The notes below the pieces were generated by a model. The model had not been told where the DNA came from, ran no database searches, and saw only the letters and a list, made by a program, of their open reading frames with translations. The position numbers and the translations under genes are program-made. A DNA stretch of 64,000 nucleotides from Okeania sp. SIO1I7. GTDB lineage: Bacteria; Cyanobacteriota; Cyanobacteriia; Cyanobacteriales; Microcoleaceae. The stretch is taken from NCBI GenBank assembly GCA_010672585.1, contig JAAHGF010000005.1:1-64000 (forward strand), in the 5' to 3' direction. Below, piece after piece: positions 1 through 8,622 of the stretch (position 1 is its first letter; every line of letters begins with the position of its first letter).

Positions 1-254
1 ATGCTGTTGGCTGGGCTGCTGACAGCTACGGTCAGGAAGTTACAGCCTTCTAGATAAGAACTGGCTAACCCGTGGGTATACCAGGATGTGACAAAGGTGG
101 TTCCAGTTAACCATGCTCCAATGGCCAAGAAGGCACATGGGAACAATAGTACACCAGACCAGCCTACAAATACGAAGCGATCGCGTTTCAGCCAGTCATC
201 CAGGACATCAAATGGTCCTCTTTGACTCTGCGGGCGTCCGACTGCTACAGTCAT
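1..254 (-). CDS. psbD: Photosystem II D2 protein, N-terminal part (runs off window start)
   Basis: D2 is a core reaction-centre subunit of photosystem II in the thylakoid membrane; with D1 it binds P680, pheophytin and the quinones. The minus-strand reading from the ATG at 252-254 gives MTVAVGRPQ..., then the nearly invariant [16 protein letters not shown] block, the first transmembrane helix ([16 protein letters not shown]) and [19 protein letters not shown]. About 84 of some 350 residues are present; the rest, and probably an overlapping psbC, lie outside the window. The N-terminal segment (residues 5-16) is slightly unusual, but the family assignment is secure. Confidence 0.97.
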   Translation of the reverse strand, partial: MTVAVGRPQSQRGPFDVLDDWLKRDRFVFVGWSGVLLFPCAFLAIGAWLTGTTFVTSWYTHGLASSYLEGCNFLTVAVSSPANS

Positions 255-976
255 TACGGAATTCTCCAAATAATTATGATAACTACAGGTAATGTTTTTA
301 TCTCAACCTTCTCTTAATAATTATTGTTCTGCAGTAGCAGAATATGAGAGGTTTTGTAAACATTGTTTAAATTTCTTTACCTTAGTTATCATTATATAGG
401 TAATTTTCTTTTGGAGCAACAAAAAAAAATAGTTTTTAGGGACGATTTTTTTTTATATTTTAGATTTAGACTGGGAAGTTAAGTATTTTCAATTGCTATG
501 GGGCCAGTTCAGATGACTTTGCTTGAATCTTATTAGGGAATTGAGAGCTGTGCCAAAAGTATTCAAAGTATAGATTGGCAGTTGGATAAGATGCAACATT
601 TAAGATGAAACAATCCACTACAATGATGCGTTAGATGGGGAGATCGGGAGATAAAGACACCTAGAAGCAAAAATCTATTGTACAGTTTTAGGTGTGCCAC
701 TCCACTACTGTCGTGTCAAGCTTAAAATAGGGGTAATAGGAAAATGGCAAAATCTAAGCTATGTATTGTTTTTGTCCAAAACCCTAATACAACATCTAAG
801 GCTGAACAAGCCACTACGCAAGATTCTTTAATGGTGATTCAGCCTTGAATTCTCAGCCTACTTGATTATACTATTAAACGTATGGCCGAGAGTTATTAAA
901 TTTTGTCAAATACTTAGTAGCTCTTTTGTACAAATTCACGAAGACTTTTGAAATCGTTAGAATATATATGACTATA
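255..976. other. Spacer upstream of psbD
   Basis: About 720 AT-rich bases between psbD and the first IS605-derived unit. No convincing ORF, tRNA or known RNA fold was seen. The first 200 bases or so must hold the psbD promoter and leader, but I cannot single out -10/-35 boxes with confidence. Confidence 0.5.
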
Positions 977-981
977 TTTAT

Positions 982-1290
982 CTCAACGTTGGCCATTGAC
1001 CCGCGCTCTCCCGTTGGCGGAGCCTAGAGGCAGCTATTAGGGGAGCGGAGGGATGGGAAAACCAATCAATTTTGAGGCGCATGTCAATAGTATGTTAGAC
1101 TTAAAATTTTGCTGCTGGGCTAGCAGTGTCAGTCTGTGGAGCGCGCCTTTAGACCGAAAAGAGGCGAGGGCCTTGGAGGCTGGTGCATTGGAGCGCGCAG
1201 CTCCTCTGCAAGAGGCAGCAGAAAGACCTAAGAGCGCGATGGTTAGGAATCCCACGCTTTCACGCAAGTGCAGCGTCGGGAGGATGTCAA
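982..1290 (+). mobile_element. IS200/IS605-derived unit 1 without transposase (left end plus omega-RNA-like right end)
   Basis: Begins ctcaacgtt directly after TTTAT (977-981) and ends gggaggatgtcaa, the typical right-end terminus of cyanobacterial IS605/tnpB elements. It contains a left-end hairpin (cgctctccc ... ggggagcg) and a right-end hairpin (tcccgcgct ... agcgtcggga). The region just before the right end can be read as the last ~50 codons of a TnpB protein (EAGALE...), the stretch that overlaps omega RNA in intact elements. No tnpA or tnpB core is present. Two relatives lie at 1304-1584 and 31025-31284. Nonautonomous status is inferred from structure. Confidence 0.72.
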
Positions 1291-1303
1291 GTATAACGTT
1301 TAT

Positions 1304-1584
1304 CTCAACGTTATACTTGACCCGCGCTCTCCCGTTGGCGGATCCTAGCGGCAGCTATTAGGGGAGCGTCGCATGGGAAAACCAATCAATCTTGCGGTTC
1401 TTACAATAGTGTGCTATCCTAAATAGGATAAGGCTGCTGGGCTAGCAGTGTCAGTCTGTGGAGCGACCGTAAGACCGAAAAGAGGTTCGGCCTCGGAGGC
1501 TGGTGCATTGAAGCAGAAAGTCCCTATCAGTGATGTTAGGGAATCCCGCGCTTTCACGCAAGTGCAGCGTCGGGAGGATGTCAA
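1304..1584 (+). mobile_element. IS200/IS605-derived unit 2 without transposase
   Basis: Same architecture as unit 1: TTAT before ctcaacgtt, the shared block atgggaaaaccaatcaat, gctgctgggctagcagtgtc, the TnpB-tail-like EAGALKQK reading, and the terminus gggaggatgtcaa. It lies 13 bases after unit 1 and ends 20 bases before the UPF0367 start codon, so it forms that gene's upstream region. Confidence 0.72.
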
Positions 1585-1604
1585 TATACTTATCTAACTA
1601 AGAA

Positions 1605-1871
1605 ATGTTCACTATTGACATTATTGTGAAGTATACCCCTGCACCATTTTCAGTACAACGTAAGTTAGCTGAGGATGCTGAAGCTGTTTATCAACAAGTC
1701 CTTGAGTCTATTCGTTCTGGTAATCCTCAAGTTATAGAACTTACTTGCGAGAAAATGCCTGAGAAAAAGATTGCTATACTAGCCAGTGAAATTTCTGGTG
1801 TCCAGATTTCCCAAAAATCTGGTGCTGCAGCTACTGGAAGACCACCTGGTTTTGTTGCCCTGACACAATGA
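1605..1871 (+). CDS. UPF0367 family protein
   Basis: Small soluble protein of 88 aa, matching the cyanobacterial/plastid UPF0367 family by memory of its sequence (MFTIDIIVKYTP..SVQRK..EDAEAVYQQVLESIRSGNPQVIELTCEK..EKKIAILASEISGVQI). Function unknown. Its stop overlaps the next start (ATGA at 1868-1871), so it is probably translationally coupled to the downstream ATPase. The region immediately upstream is occupied by an IS605-derived unit ending at 1584, leaving only about 20 bases of leader and no obvious Shine-Dalgarno. Confidence 0.88.
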   Translation: MFTIDIIVKYTPAPFSVQRKLAEDAEAVYQQVLESIRSGNPQVIELTCEKMPEKKIAILASEISGVQISQKSGAAATGRPPGFVALTQ

Positions 1872-2548
1872 ACCCTACGAATAATAGTATTCAAATTACT
1901 CATCCAGCGATTGTAGTACAAAACCTTTGTTTTGATTGGCCTAATGGTGGCCATGTTTTACGTTATTGTTCTCTAAAAGTACCTAAGGGAGAGTTCTGGA
2001 TGCTCTTGGGTACTAATGGTAGTGGTAAATCAACTTTGTTAAGGGTATTAGCAGGACTTTTGTCTCCTCAGTCTGGAAAAATTCATTTTGAAGGGCGAAT
2101 GGGTTTTGTTTTCCAAAATCCTGACCATCAATTGGTGATGCCTACTGTGGGAGCAGATGTGGCTTTTGGACTGGTTGAAGAGAGACTTTCTCAACTTCAA
2201 ATTCGTCATCGGGTAGAAGATGCTTTAACAGCAGTAAATCTTTTAGAGCTACAAAGGCGTCCTATATATGCTTTAAGTGGTGGTCAAAAACAAAGGATAG
2301 CGATCGCTGGAGCTATTGCCCGTAATTGTGACATATTGCTATTGGACGAGCCGACTGCTTTACTTGACCCAGACAGTCAATTAGATTTGGTCACTCAAGT
2401 TCAAAGCTTGGTGAAAAAGCGAGGTATTACTGCTCTGTGGGTTACTCATCGTTTAAATGAGTTGGATTATTGCGATGGAGCATTTGTATTAGATAGAGGT
2501 CAAGCAGTAATACGCAAACCCGAAACTGTTGAAAAAAAGTTTGATTAA
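1868..2548 (+). CDS. Energy-coupling-factor type ABC transporter ATP-binding protein
   Basis: Cytoplasmic ATPase subunit of an ABC importer, most like CbiO/EcfA proteins of cobalt and vitamin ECF transporters. Visible motifs: Walker A GTNGSGKST (48-56), Q-loop FQNP (82-85), signature LSGGQKQR (136-143), Walker B DILLLDEP (155-162) and the H-loop in WVTHR. Length (226 aa) is normal. It overlaps the UPF0367 gene by 4 bases. No membrane subunit is nearby, so the substrate is unknown. Confidence 0.88.
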   Translation: MNPTNNSIQITHPAIVVQNLCFDWPNGGHVLRYCSLKVPKGEFWMLLGTNGSGKSTLLRVLAGLLSPQSGKIHFEGRMGFVFQNPDHQLVMPTVGADVAFGLVEERLSQLQIRHRVEDALTAVNLLELQRRPIYALSGGQKQRIAIAGAIARNCDILLLDEPTALLDPDSQLDLVTQVQSLVKKRGITALWVTHRLNELDYCDGAFVLDRGQAVIRKPETVEKKFD

Positions 2549-2702
2549 ATATTGAGCTTAAGCTAGCACTTCCTAATCTACATTCTCAAATATACAAAGT
2601 AGGAGTAGAAGGAATGGCAAACACGGGTGATAGTATGAAGAAAATTAAACTACGCAGATAGTGATTCGATGTTCCCTGAAAGATTACAGCCAAATTTCCG
2701 AT

Positions 2703-2745
2703 CCTTAAACTCTCAAGCTTTGAAAGTTTAGGGATTATTTTTTTT
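2703..2745 (+). terminator. Rho-independent terminator after the ATPase gene
   Basis: Inverted repeat ccttaaactctcaa / tttgaaagtttaggg followed by a run of eight T. Placed about 155 bases after the ATPase stop, it probably ends the UPF0367-ATPase transcript. Confidence 0.6.
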
Positions 2746-2828
2746 GACCACGATAGAATCTGAATAAATGTTATATTACATTAGATTAGTATTTGTTAAC
2801 ATTCTGTGGAGAATTATCCCTTTGAATC

Positions 2829-3374
2829 ATGTCACGCTCTTTAAGACGAAAGGTTATGTTCGTAGATGGCTATAATGTCATTGGTATCTGGCCTCGCCTC
2901 CAAGAAAGCTTTAGGATTAATGGCTTGGAAACAGCGAGACGAGATTTGATAGAAGCGATGGTAAATTATAGTGCTAGTCAAGACTTGAATAGTCGCATAG
3001 TATTTGATTCTCAATACCAGCATACTCCCACAGTTAAAGAGGTTATTACTGACCGTTTATCTGTTTATTATACAGAATTCGGCCAGACCGCAGATACATA
3101 TATAGAGAAAGCTTGTGCTAATCTTCGTCAAGAGATGCGCTTGTCTAAGAGTAGGTTAATTGTTGCGACTTCAGATCGTGTTCAACAACTTACTGTGGCA
3201 GGTTATGGTGCAGAATGGATATCTTCTCAACAGCTTGCACATGATATTGAAAGTGTAGCAAGTAGCGTTCGGCGTAGATGTCAACGAAGCAAAAGAACAT
3301 CAAGTCGTTTTTTGGCTAATTACCTAGACCTAGAGTCTCAAAAGCGCCTAGCTGAACTAAGAATGGGCAAATAA
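2829..3374 (+). CDS. NYN-domain (YacP/Rae1-like) endoribonuclease family protein
   Basis: The 181-aa protein opens with FVDGYNVIG, the first acidic motif of PIN-like NYN nucleases, and continues with ..DSRIVFDSQY.. and LIVATSDRVQQ.. and GAEWISSQQL.., the pattern of the YacP/DUF901 family. Characterised relatives (Bacillus Rae1) cut mRNA on the ribosome; an equivalent role here is inference. The C-terminal ~30 residues are basic. It is monocistronic, 280 bases after the ATPase gene and upstream of tRNA-Asn. Spacer 2549-2828 holds only the terminator. Confidence 0.88.
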   Translation: MSRSLRRKVMFVDGYNVIGIWPRLQESFRINGLETARRDLIEAMVNYSASQDLNSRIVFDSQYQHTPTVKEVITDRLSVYYTEFGQTADTYIEKACANLRQEMRLSKSRLIVATSDRVQQLTVAGYGAEWISSQQLAHDIESVASSVRRRCQRSKRTSSRFLANYLDLESQKRLAELRMGK

Positions 3375-3526
3375 TTTTTGCTAATCATAATAATACCTGA
3401 AAGTCAAATTAGTTTTATAAAACTATATTATGATAAGTATTAATAAAAAAAATATAAAAAAGGGTTGCAAAATATGTTGAGTTAGGGTTAAGATTAGTAA
3501 TCGTAGCTCAGAGATAAAGTTGACAT

Positions 3527-3598
3527 TCCTCGGTAGCTCAGCGGTAGAGCGGTCGGCTGTTAACCGATTGGTCGCAGGTTCGAATCCCGCCCGGGGAG
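3527..3598 (+). tRNA. trnN: tRNA-Asn (GTT anticodon)
   Basis: Cloverleaf of 72 nt: acceptor TCCTCGG pairs with CCGGGGA (one G-U), D arm gctcagcggtagagc, anticodon loop with GTT at 3559-3561, T arm with ggttcgaatcc, discriminator G. CCA is not encoded. The IS5-type element starts 48 bases downstream. Confidence 0.97.
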
Positions 3599-3646
3599 TT
3601 TAAAAATTTTTAGGTTCTTGACTCGGAGATAGTTAAGAGATAGTTA

Positions 3647-4562
3647 GGGCGTGTCATCAATTAAAGAGGTTGACATTAAATGTATAGTATGCTTATGAAG
3701 AATAATGACAGGAACAACATGCATAGGACTGCTCTAAATGACTAGACGTTATGCTTTGCGGGATGACCAATGGGAACGCATTCAAAATTTACTACCAGGG
3801 TGTCAAGGAACTGTAGGAAGGACAGCAAAGGACAACCGCCTCTTTGTGGAAGCTGTTTTGTACAGATATAGAGCAGGAATTCCTTGGAGAGACTTACCAG
3901 AAAGATTTGGGGACTTCCGGGTTATCCATACCCGTTTTAGCCGTTGGAGTCGCTCTGGAGTCTGGGAAAGAGTGTTTCAGGTTTTAGCCGAGGATGCAGA
4001 TAATGAATATGCCATGATCGATGCTACTATTGTTCGCGCTCATCAACATAGTGCAGGAGCCGCATACAGTAGTGCAGAACAGGAAAATATTGGCCGTAGT
4101 AAAGGAGGATTGGCTACGAAAATACATGGGGTAGTAGATGCTCTGGGTAATCCCACCCATTTTTTTTAACCCCAGGTCAAGCATGCGACTTAGATGGAGC
4201 AGATGTTTTATTACCGATGGTAGAAGCTGAAGCAGTTTTGGCTGATAAAGCTTATGATGCTCAGGAGCGAGTAATTGGGCCTTTAACTGAGAGAGGAATA
4301 GAAGTAGTAATTCCCCCTAAAAAAAACCGAAAAGAACTCCGTAACTACGATGAGATATTGTACAAAGCACGCCATCTCATAGAAAATTTCTTTGCCAAAC
4401 TCAAACAATATAGAGCGATCGCTACAAGATATGACAAGCGTTCCGTAAACTTTCTGGGAGGAATTTATTTGGTAGCCTCAGTCATTTTATTAGCATAGCG
4501 ATCGCTATCCACCTAGACCATACTATACCAATTTTGTCAATTTTTTAATTGATGACACGCCC
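3647..4562 (+). mobile_element. IS5-family (IS427-like) insertion sequence, complete
   Basis: 916-bp element with terminal inverted repeats GGGCGTGTCATCAATTAA / TTAATTGATGACACGCCC. It is flanked by TA on both sides (3645-3646 and 4563-4564), matching the 2-bp duplication of the IS427 group. It carries one transposase split over two frames (3738-4498). Ends and coding potential look intact, so it may be recent. Confidence 0.9.
3738..4498 (+). CDS. IS5-family transposase expressed by -1 frameshift
   Basis: DDE transposase in two overlapping frames. Frame one (3738-4169) gives MTRRYALRDDQWERIQNLLP... with the first catalytic Asp in MIDATIVRAH, and ends at TAA 4167-4169 just after NPTHFF. A run of eight T (4160-4167) is a slippery site; slipping back one base continues as FFLTPGQACDLDGADVLLP... 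with the second Asp in VLADKAYD and the catalytic Glu in HLIENFFAKLKQYRAIATRYDK, ending at 4498. This arrangement is usual for IS427-group elements, so it reads as programmed rather than as decay. Confidence 0.87.
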
Positions 4563-4643
4563 TAGTAATTCTATCATAAATGTTGAAAGATTTTGAGCCG
4601 TTATAATCGCTCTTATTTAACGGGCACGATGAATTGAAACTAG

Positions 4644-4741
4644 CAGGAGTTACGCACGCATACGAAATTATACACCATCTGTAGGGGGGAACGGCCGTTC
4701 CCCCCCTTACTAACTACATGTGGTGGTTGTGCGTAAGTCCT
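4644..4741. repeat. Family F MITE, copy 1
   Basis: Inverted termini caggagttacgca / tgcgtaagtcctg around a perfect central palindrome (gggggaacggccgttccccc). Other copies or ends: 32925-33212, 37615-37702, 45163-45255, 59889-60188, and a single end near 50940-50953. Confidence 0.65.
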
Positions 4742-4747
4742 GAACTT

Positions 4748-5906
4748 TTAACCCCAAATATAGCCCAAACTCTTTTTATAAGAGGTAAACACGTCGATAT
4801 TTTTAGTTAACCAATCAAAAAAACGAAAAGACATGGCTGTACGAAACCCTTCTAAAGCTTCAGTAAATGTCTTCAAAGGTTTACTTCCCCATTGTCTTTG
4901 TCACCCTCCAGTTAACTTATGCCGAATGATGAAAGTATAGGCACAAAATACTAATATAAAATGGCGCTCCCGGCTCCATTTATCTCTTATATCATGTCCG
5001 GTGAACAGTTATAAATAAATAACGACGGAGTCCTCAGGAGTCAACCCACCCGCGGGTCCCTCCCAGGAGGGGAAGTCAGGAGTCAGGAGGAAAGAGGGAA
5101 GGAAGAAGAAGAACTGGAGTTGAAGGAGAAAGTTTTTGATCACGCTCTTATCCGGACATGATATTACTTGATATTCTTTTAGCCCTAACCATCATAATTG
5201 CTTCTCGGTAAAAAACCTCTATCCAATTTCTGCTTGAGTCAGTATTTACTATTCACTCAGATGTCACTTTTGACTGGTCAAAATTGGTAATAAAATAATC
5301 AATTTCTGTTGCCTATTCTAGAGAATTAGCATCTCCTACGATAGCAAAAGTTCTTTCTGCTGTGAGGCGTGAAATTGATGCTCGTTTAGGTGGTCCCCAA
5401 AACTATTTTTGGTTTTTCTATACTTAAGATAACTAATTCAAATTTCTCTACTGGTAAGCTTTTTACTAATTCATCTATTCTAATTTCCGTTTCTTGTTGG
5501 AATTTTTGTTTAACTACTACTTTTTGGTTTTTGGCAATTCCTCGAAATAATGTAACCGATTATAAACTACTCCCATAGAGTTATTGGCCATTTGAGATAT
5601 GTTTTTCCTTTCACTCTCCCCTAGTAGTCCACCCAAATAATGGCGGAATCCTGTTTTTTGAGGTGTGTTTTGCCAACAATCATCAAATTGTTGACACCAC
5701 TTTTCAAAGCCAGGGGGTATTCCAGAAGGGGTTGTTTCATAGAAGAGCGATCGCTTCGACGTAAAATCATACGCCTCGCCCTTGTAGGGTGACTTTTTAT
5801 TTGATTTGCAAGTGAATTGAATATATGCTACAGTGTTGTTAGTAGCCTCAGGGCACGCCTCCCCCAAAGGAGCTGCGCTTTTTCCTATCGGAATGCTTCG
5901 CGACAT
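4748..5906 (-). pseudogene. IS701-like transposase remnant, interrupted
   Basis: On the minus strand, 5517-5740 encodes an N-terminal transposase segment (FEKWCQQFDDCWQ.., TGFRHYLGGLLGESERKNIS, QMANNSMGVVYNRLHYF). About 350 bases of scrambled sequence follow, then a family B MITE (4989-5164), then a C-terminal segment at 4748-4985 (FCAYTFIIRHKLTGG, stop, KPLKTFTEALEGFRTAMSFRF). These match the two ends of IS4/IS701-type transposases as I remember them. The middle is missing and at least one in-frame stop is present, so it is dead. The part above about 5750 is repeat-derived and not transposase. Confidence 0.68.
4989..5164. repeat. Family B MITE, copy 1
   Basis: Inverted termini atatcatgtccgg / ccggacatgatat bounding about 150 bp with internal 'gtcaggagtcaggagg'-type short repeats. 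It sits inside the IS701-like remnant. Confidence 0.72.
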
Positions 5907-6405
5907 ATTTGCGGAGCGAAACGAAAACTATAAACGGACGTGGAGACAAGCATAACCCACCGCCATCCCCTTCCGGGAGGGCAGCAAGAGGGGTGGGTGC
6001 AGCAGCCTAAGAAGCGTCAACTCGCCGAATATCTACGACTCAACAGGAATCTCTGTGCCTGACCACTGGAGAGCATATCAAAAGTTTATTCAGTGTAATC
6101 ATAAAGTTGAGAAGTTAACTATAGTTTACCTAAGTCGATCCATAACAATAGTTAGTGATGAATCTAAACAAAATATCAATCACTAACTATTCCTACCTAG
6201 AGACTGTTTGTAAACAAAAGATTAAGTAGGGTGTGTGACGACACGCTGACTATTTCTGGAATAATAGTCAGTTTTACACCTCACGCACTGCGTGTTGTGG
6301 GATTATGCGTTAGTGTCACGTAACGCACCCTATGTGATTTAATATTCATTTTACAAACACTCTCTTACTTGATGAAACTAATTTTGAGTACTTTTCAACT
6401 ATTAC
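5907..6405. other. Spacer with hairpin repeats
   Basis: No gene seen. Contains a GC-rich hairpin repeat at about 5949-6004 (aacccaccgcc ... ggtgggtg) also found inside the broken tnpB near 37430. A palindromic repeat at 6227-6333 has tagggtgtgtgac and gtcacgtaacgcaccctat at its two ends. Confidence 0.5.
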
Positions 6406-6663
6406 CTACTCATGAACTTTCAAGTCTTTGCACAAAAGACGTTCACACCTAATTTCACCATTTTCTAGGCTTTGATGAATTTCTAATTCTGCTTCTGGAA
6501 TTGCTTCAAATAAGAAACGTTCTCCTGGGAAAACAGTGTGTTCCCAATATTCATTGTTAGGATTACTAATTCTAGCAATCTGTATCTTGTGAGTAGTATT
6601 CACATAGAAACAGAGAATTTTTTGAGCTTGTTTTTTTGGTAGTCTATCTAGTGCTATAGTCAC
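6406..6663 (-). CDS. DUF1830 domain-containing protein
   Basis: 85 aa, matching the cyanobacterial DUF1830 family: KILCFYVNTTHKIQIARI, then EHTVFPGERFLFEAIPEAELEIH and ERLLCKDLKV. Function unknown. It starts at GTG (6661-6663); an AGAGGGA ribosome-binding site lies about 10 bases upstream and supports this start. Likely soluble. It follows the HemW-like gene on the same strand with a 200-base gap, so linkage is possible but not shown. Confidence 0.88.
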   Translation of the reverse strand: MTIALDRLPKKQAQKILCFYVNTTHKIQIARISNPNNEYWEHTVFPGERFLFEAIPEAELEIHQSLENGEIRCERLLCKDLKVHE

Positions 6664-6860
6664 AATTTTTTATTCCCTCTAAGTTTTTGCTGCTAATTAG
6701 CAACCCTACTGAACCTTGATATCTTTGAGTGCCAATAAAATTATTATAAACTAATAGGGATCGCTTCAGCGTACTTTTAATTGCTTTTGTTGAAGAAAAT
6801 TAATTAGGCTTAAGTCGTCCACTATAAACCCAGTATTTTTCCAGTATAAATACTCATATT

Positions 6861-8168
6861 TTAGTACTCCATACTGATAGAATTACTCAGTTTACTAAAT
6901 AACGTCGATAAAATTGTATTGGAGAACAAAAAACCTTCAGGATCAGTTAATCTCAAATATCCTTCTACTGGAAATTTTTGGTTATTTGAGAATAAGGTCA
7001 CTATACCTTTTGGATTAATCAATTCTACCCACCCTAACTTTTGATAGGGTTGCAAGTAGATTAATATTTGCTCTACAGTTCGTTGACCAAAATGCTTAGA
7101 TAATGCTAATAGATTCACCCCTTCTGCCAAGCGGAATCTTAACATTAGTGTTTCTAACAAACACTCCTGATTAGCTTCTAAGCAGTTATTAGATGTATCA
7201 ATACCCTGATGTTTAAAACTAAGATCTTGAAGCGATAGCTTGTATTGTCTATCGACAGATTGCACCCATTGATAATATTCTTTGCGTGTAGGTGGTCGGG
7301 TAAATCTTTCCCCTGCTACATAACTTGCTGCACCCATACCAAAGCCATAATAGGGACGATTTTCCCAGTAGACTCGATTATGACCACACTGATAATCTGG
7401 CTTGGCGTAATTTGATATCTCATAATGTTCATATCCTGAAATTGATATCAACTGCTGTGCCATTCGATACATTTGTGCAGCTGTTTCATCTGTAGGTAAA
7501 GGAGGATTACCAGGTTGATAATAACGTCCAAAAGCTGTAACAGGTTCTAGCACTAGGTCATAACTAGAGATATGAGTTGGAGAAATAGCAATTCCAGCTT
7601 CTAAAGAAGTTTGCCATTGTTCTAGAGTTTGATGTGGTAGTCCCGAAATTAAATCTATGCTGAAATTAACAATTCCTGCTTGATGTAATATGTCTACTGC
7701 TTTGTAAATATCCGAGACATTGTGCGTTCTCCCACAAACCTTTAATAACTCATCTTGAAATGCTTGTACCCCCAAACTAACTCGATTTATCCCTAGAGAT
7801 TTATATCCTCGTACCTGTTCTAAGTCAAAAGTTCCTGGGTCCATTTCTATAGAAATTTCAGCATTGGCCACAATTCTAAATTTTTGTTCTAGGGCATCTA
7901 GAATTTGGTTCAATTGGCTAATTGACAAAAGGGAGGGTGTACCACCGCCAAAGAAAATAGTTTCTAGGGGTTGATAGAAAGATTTTGTAATGTTTATTTC
8001 CTCACAAATTACCTCCACATATTCTTGAATAGGAGAATAGTTATCGCCTCTTTTATTATCCCCCACTACAGAAATCGGAAAATCACAGTAATAGCACCGC
8101 CGTCGGCAGAAAGGTATATGGACATAAGCCGAACTAGGAATACAGTAATTTCCGATTGGCCTTTTCAT
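6861..8168 (-). CDS. hemW: HemW-like radical SAM protein (coproporphyrinogen III oxidase family)
   Basis: Radical SAM protein of 435 aa. YVHIPFCRRRCYYCDF carries the cluster-binding Cys21, Cys25 and Cys28 (CxxxCxxC); GGGTPS is at 74-79; the SAM-binding core continues through EMDPGTF and RVSLGVQAF; the HemN-type C-terminal domain begins near residue 340. Family members were named oxygen-independent coproporphyrinogen oxidases, but the HemW branch is thought to bind and deliver haem. The lone CxxxCxxC motif, without the extra Cys of true HemN, and the length fit HemW. Start ATG is at 8166-8168. Confidence 0.87.
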   Translation of the reverse strand: MKRPIGNYCIPSSAYVHIPFCRRRCYYCDFPISVVGDNKRGDNYSPIQEYVEVICEEINITKSFYQPLETIFFGGGTPSLLSISQLNQILDALEQKFRIVANAEISIEMDPGTFDLEQVRGYKSLGINRVSLGVQAFQDELLKVCGRTHNVSDIYKAVDILHQAGIVNFSIDLISGLPHQTLEQWQTSLEAGIAISPTHISSYDLVLEPVTAFGRYYQPGNPPLPTDETAAQMYRMAQQLISISGYEHYEISNYAKPDYQCGHNRVYWENRPYYGFGMGAASYVAGERFTRPPTRKEYYQWVQSVDRQYKLSLQDLSFKHQGIDTSNNCLEANQECLLETLMLRFRLAEGVNLLALSKHFGQRTVEQILIYLQPYQKLGWVELINPKGIVTLFSNNQKFPVEGYLRLTDPEGFLFSNTILSTLFSKLSNSISMEY

Positions 8169-8622
8169 TACAAAATATATCCTTATATAAAACTATCTTA
8201 AACAATTATGAATTTAATTAAGAGTAGCTGTACAATCAATTACAAAAAATTAATACCGATCAATAGAAATATTACTTAAGTAAAAAGTAAAAAAAATAAC
8301 TTTAGTACATGACTGTATTACTGCTTTAAATACCTAATATTAAAAATATTGTCATCAAAGCTTAAGTAATAATAATCACATTATCCTTGTTGCGAGATAG
8401 ATTTTATACTTTAGGACGAGCTCTGAAGAGTAGAGTTAATTATGAATAGCTTCAAACTTTTATGAGTTGAACAAGCTTATAACAAGAAAACTCTACAAAA
8501 TGGAACATCAACTGGAAGATATAATAGAAGCAACATTGAGCAGCCCAAAAATTATGGTTATTACTCACTATTGCTGAGTACCTACTGGGAAAATCTCTAT
8601 ATCTATAAAACAAACTAAAAAA
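8169..8622. other. Divergent promoter spacer between HemW-like and PIN-TRAM genes
   Basis: 454 AT-rich bases with no repeat family recognised. An ATG-initiated 25-codon reading at 8500-8577 has no ribosome-binding site and no recognised similarity; I do not call it. Promoters for both flanking genes should lie here. Confidence 0.45.

Noticed and set aside
1053-1361. 102-codon plus-strand frame as an independent gene
   Set aside because: It covers the IS605-derived unit; its tail is the relic TnpB C-terminus, and the start is in the left-end repeat.
2614-2661. 15-codon reading MANTGDSMKKIKLRR
   Set aside because: A GGAG-like sequence precedes it, but it is too short to support and no homologue is known to me.
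5390-5578. 62-codon plus-strand frame
   Set aside because: Lies antisense to the IS701-like remnant in scrambled sequence with no family resemblance.
8500-8577. 25-codon reading MEHQLEDIIEATLSS...
   Set aside because: No ribosome-binding site, no recognised similarity, and length is within chance expectation.
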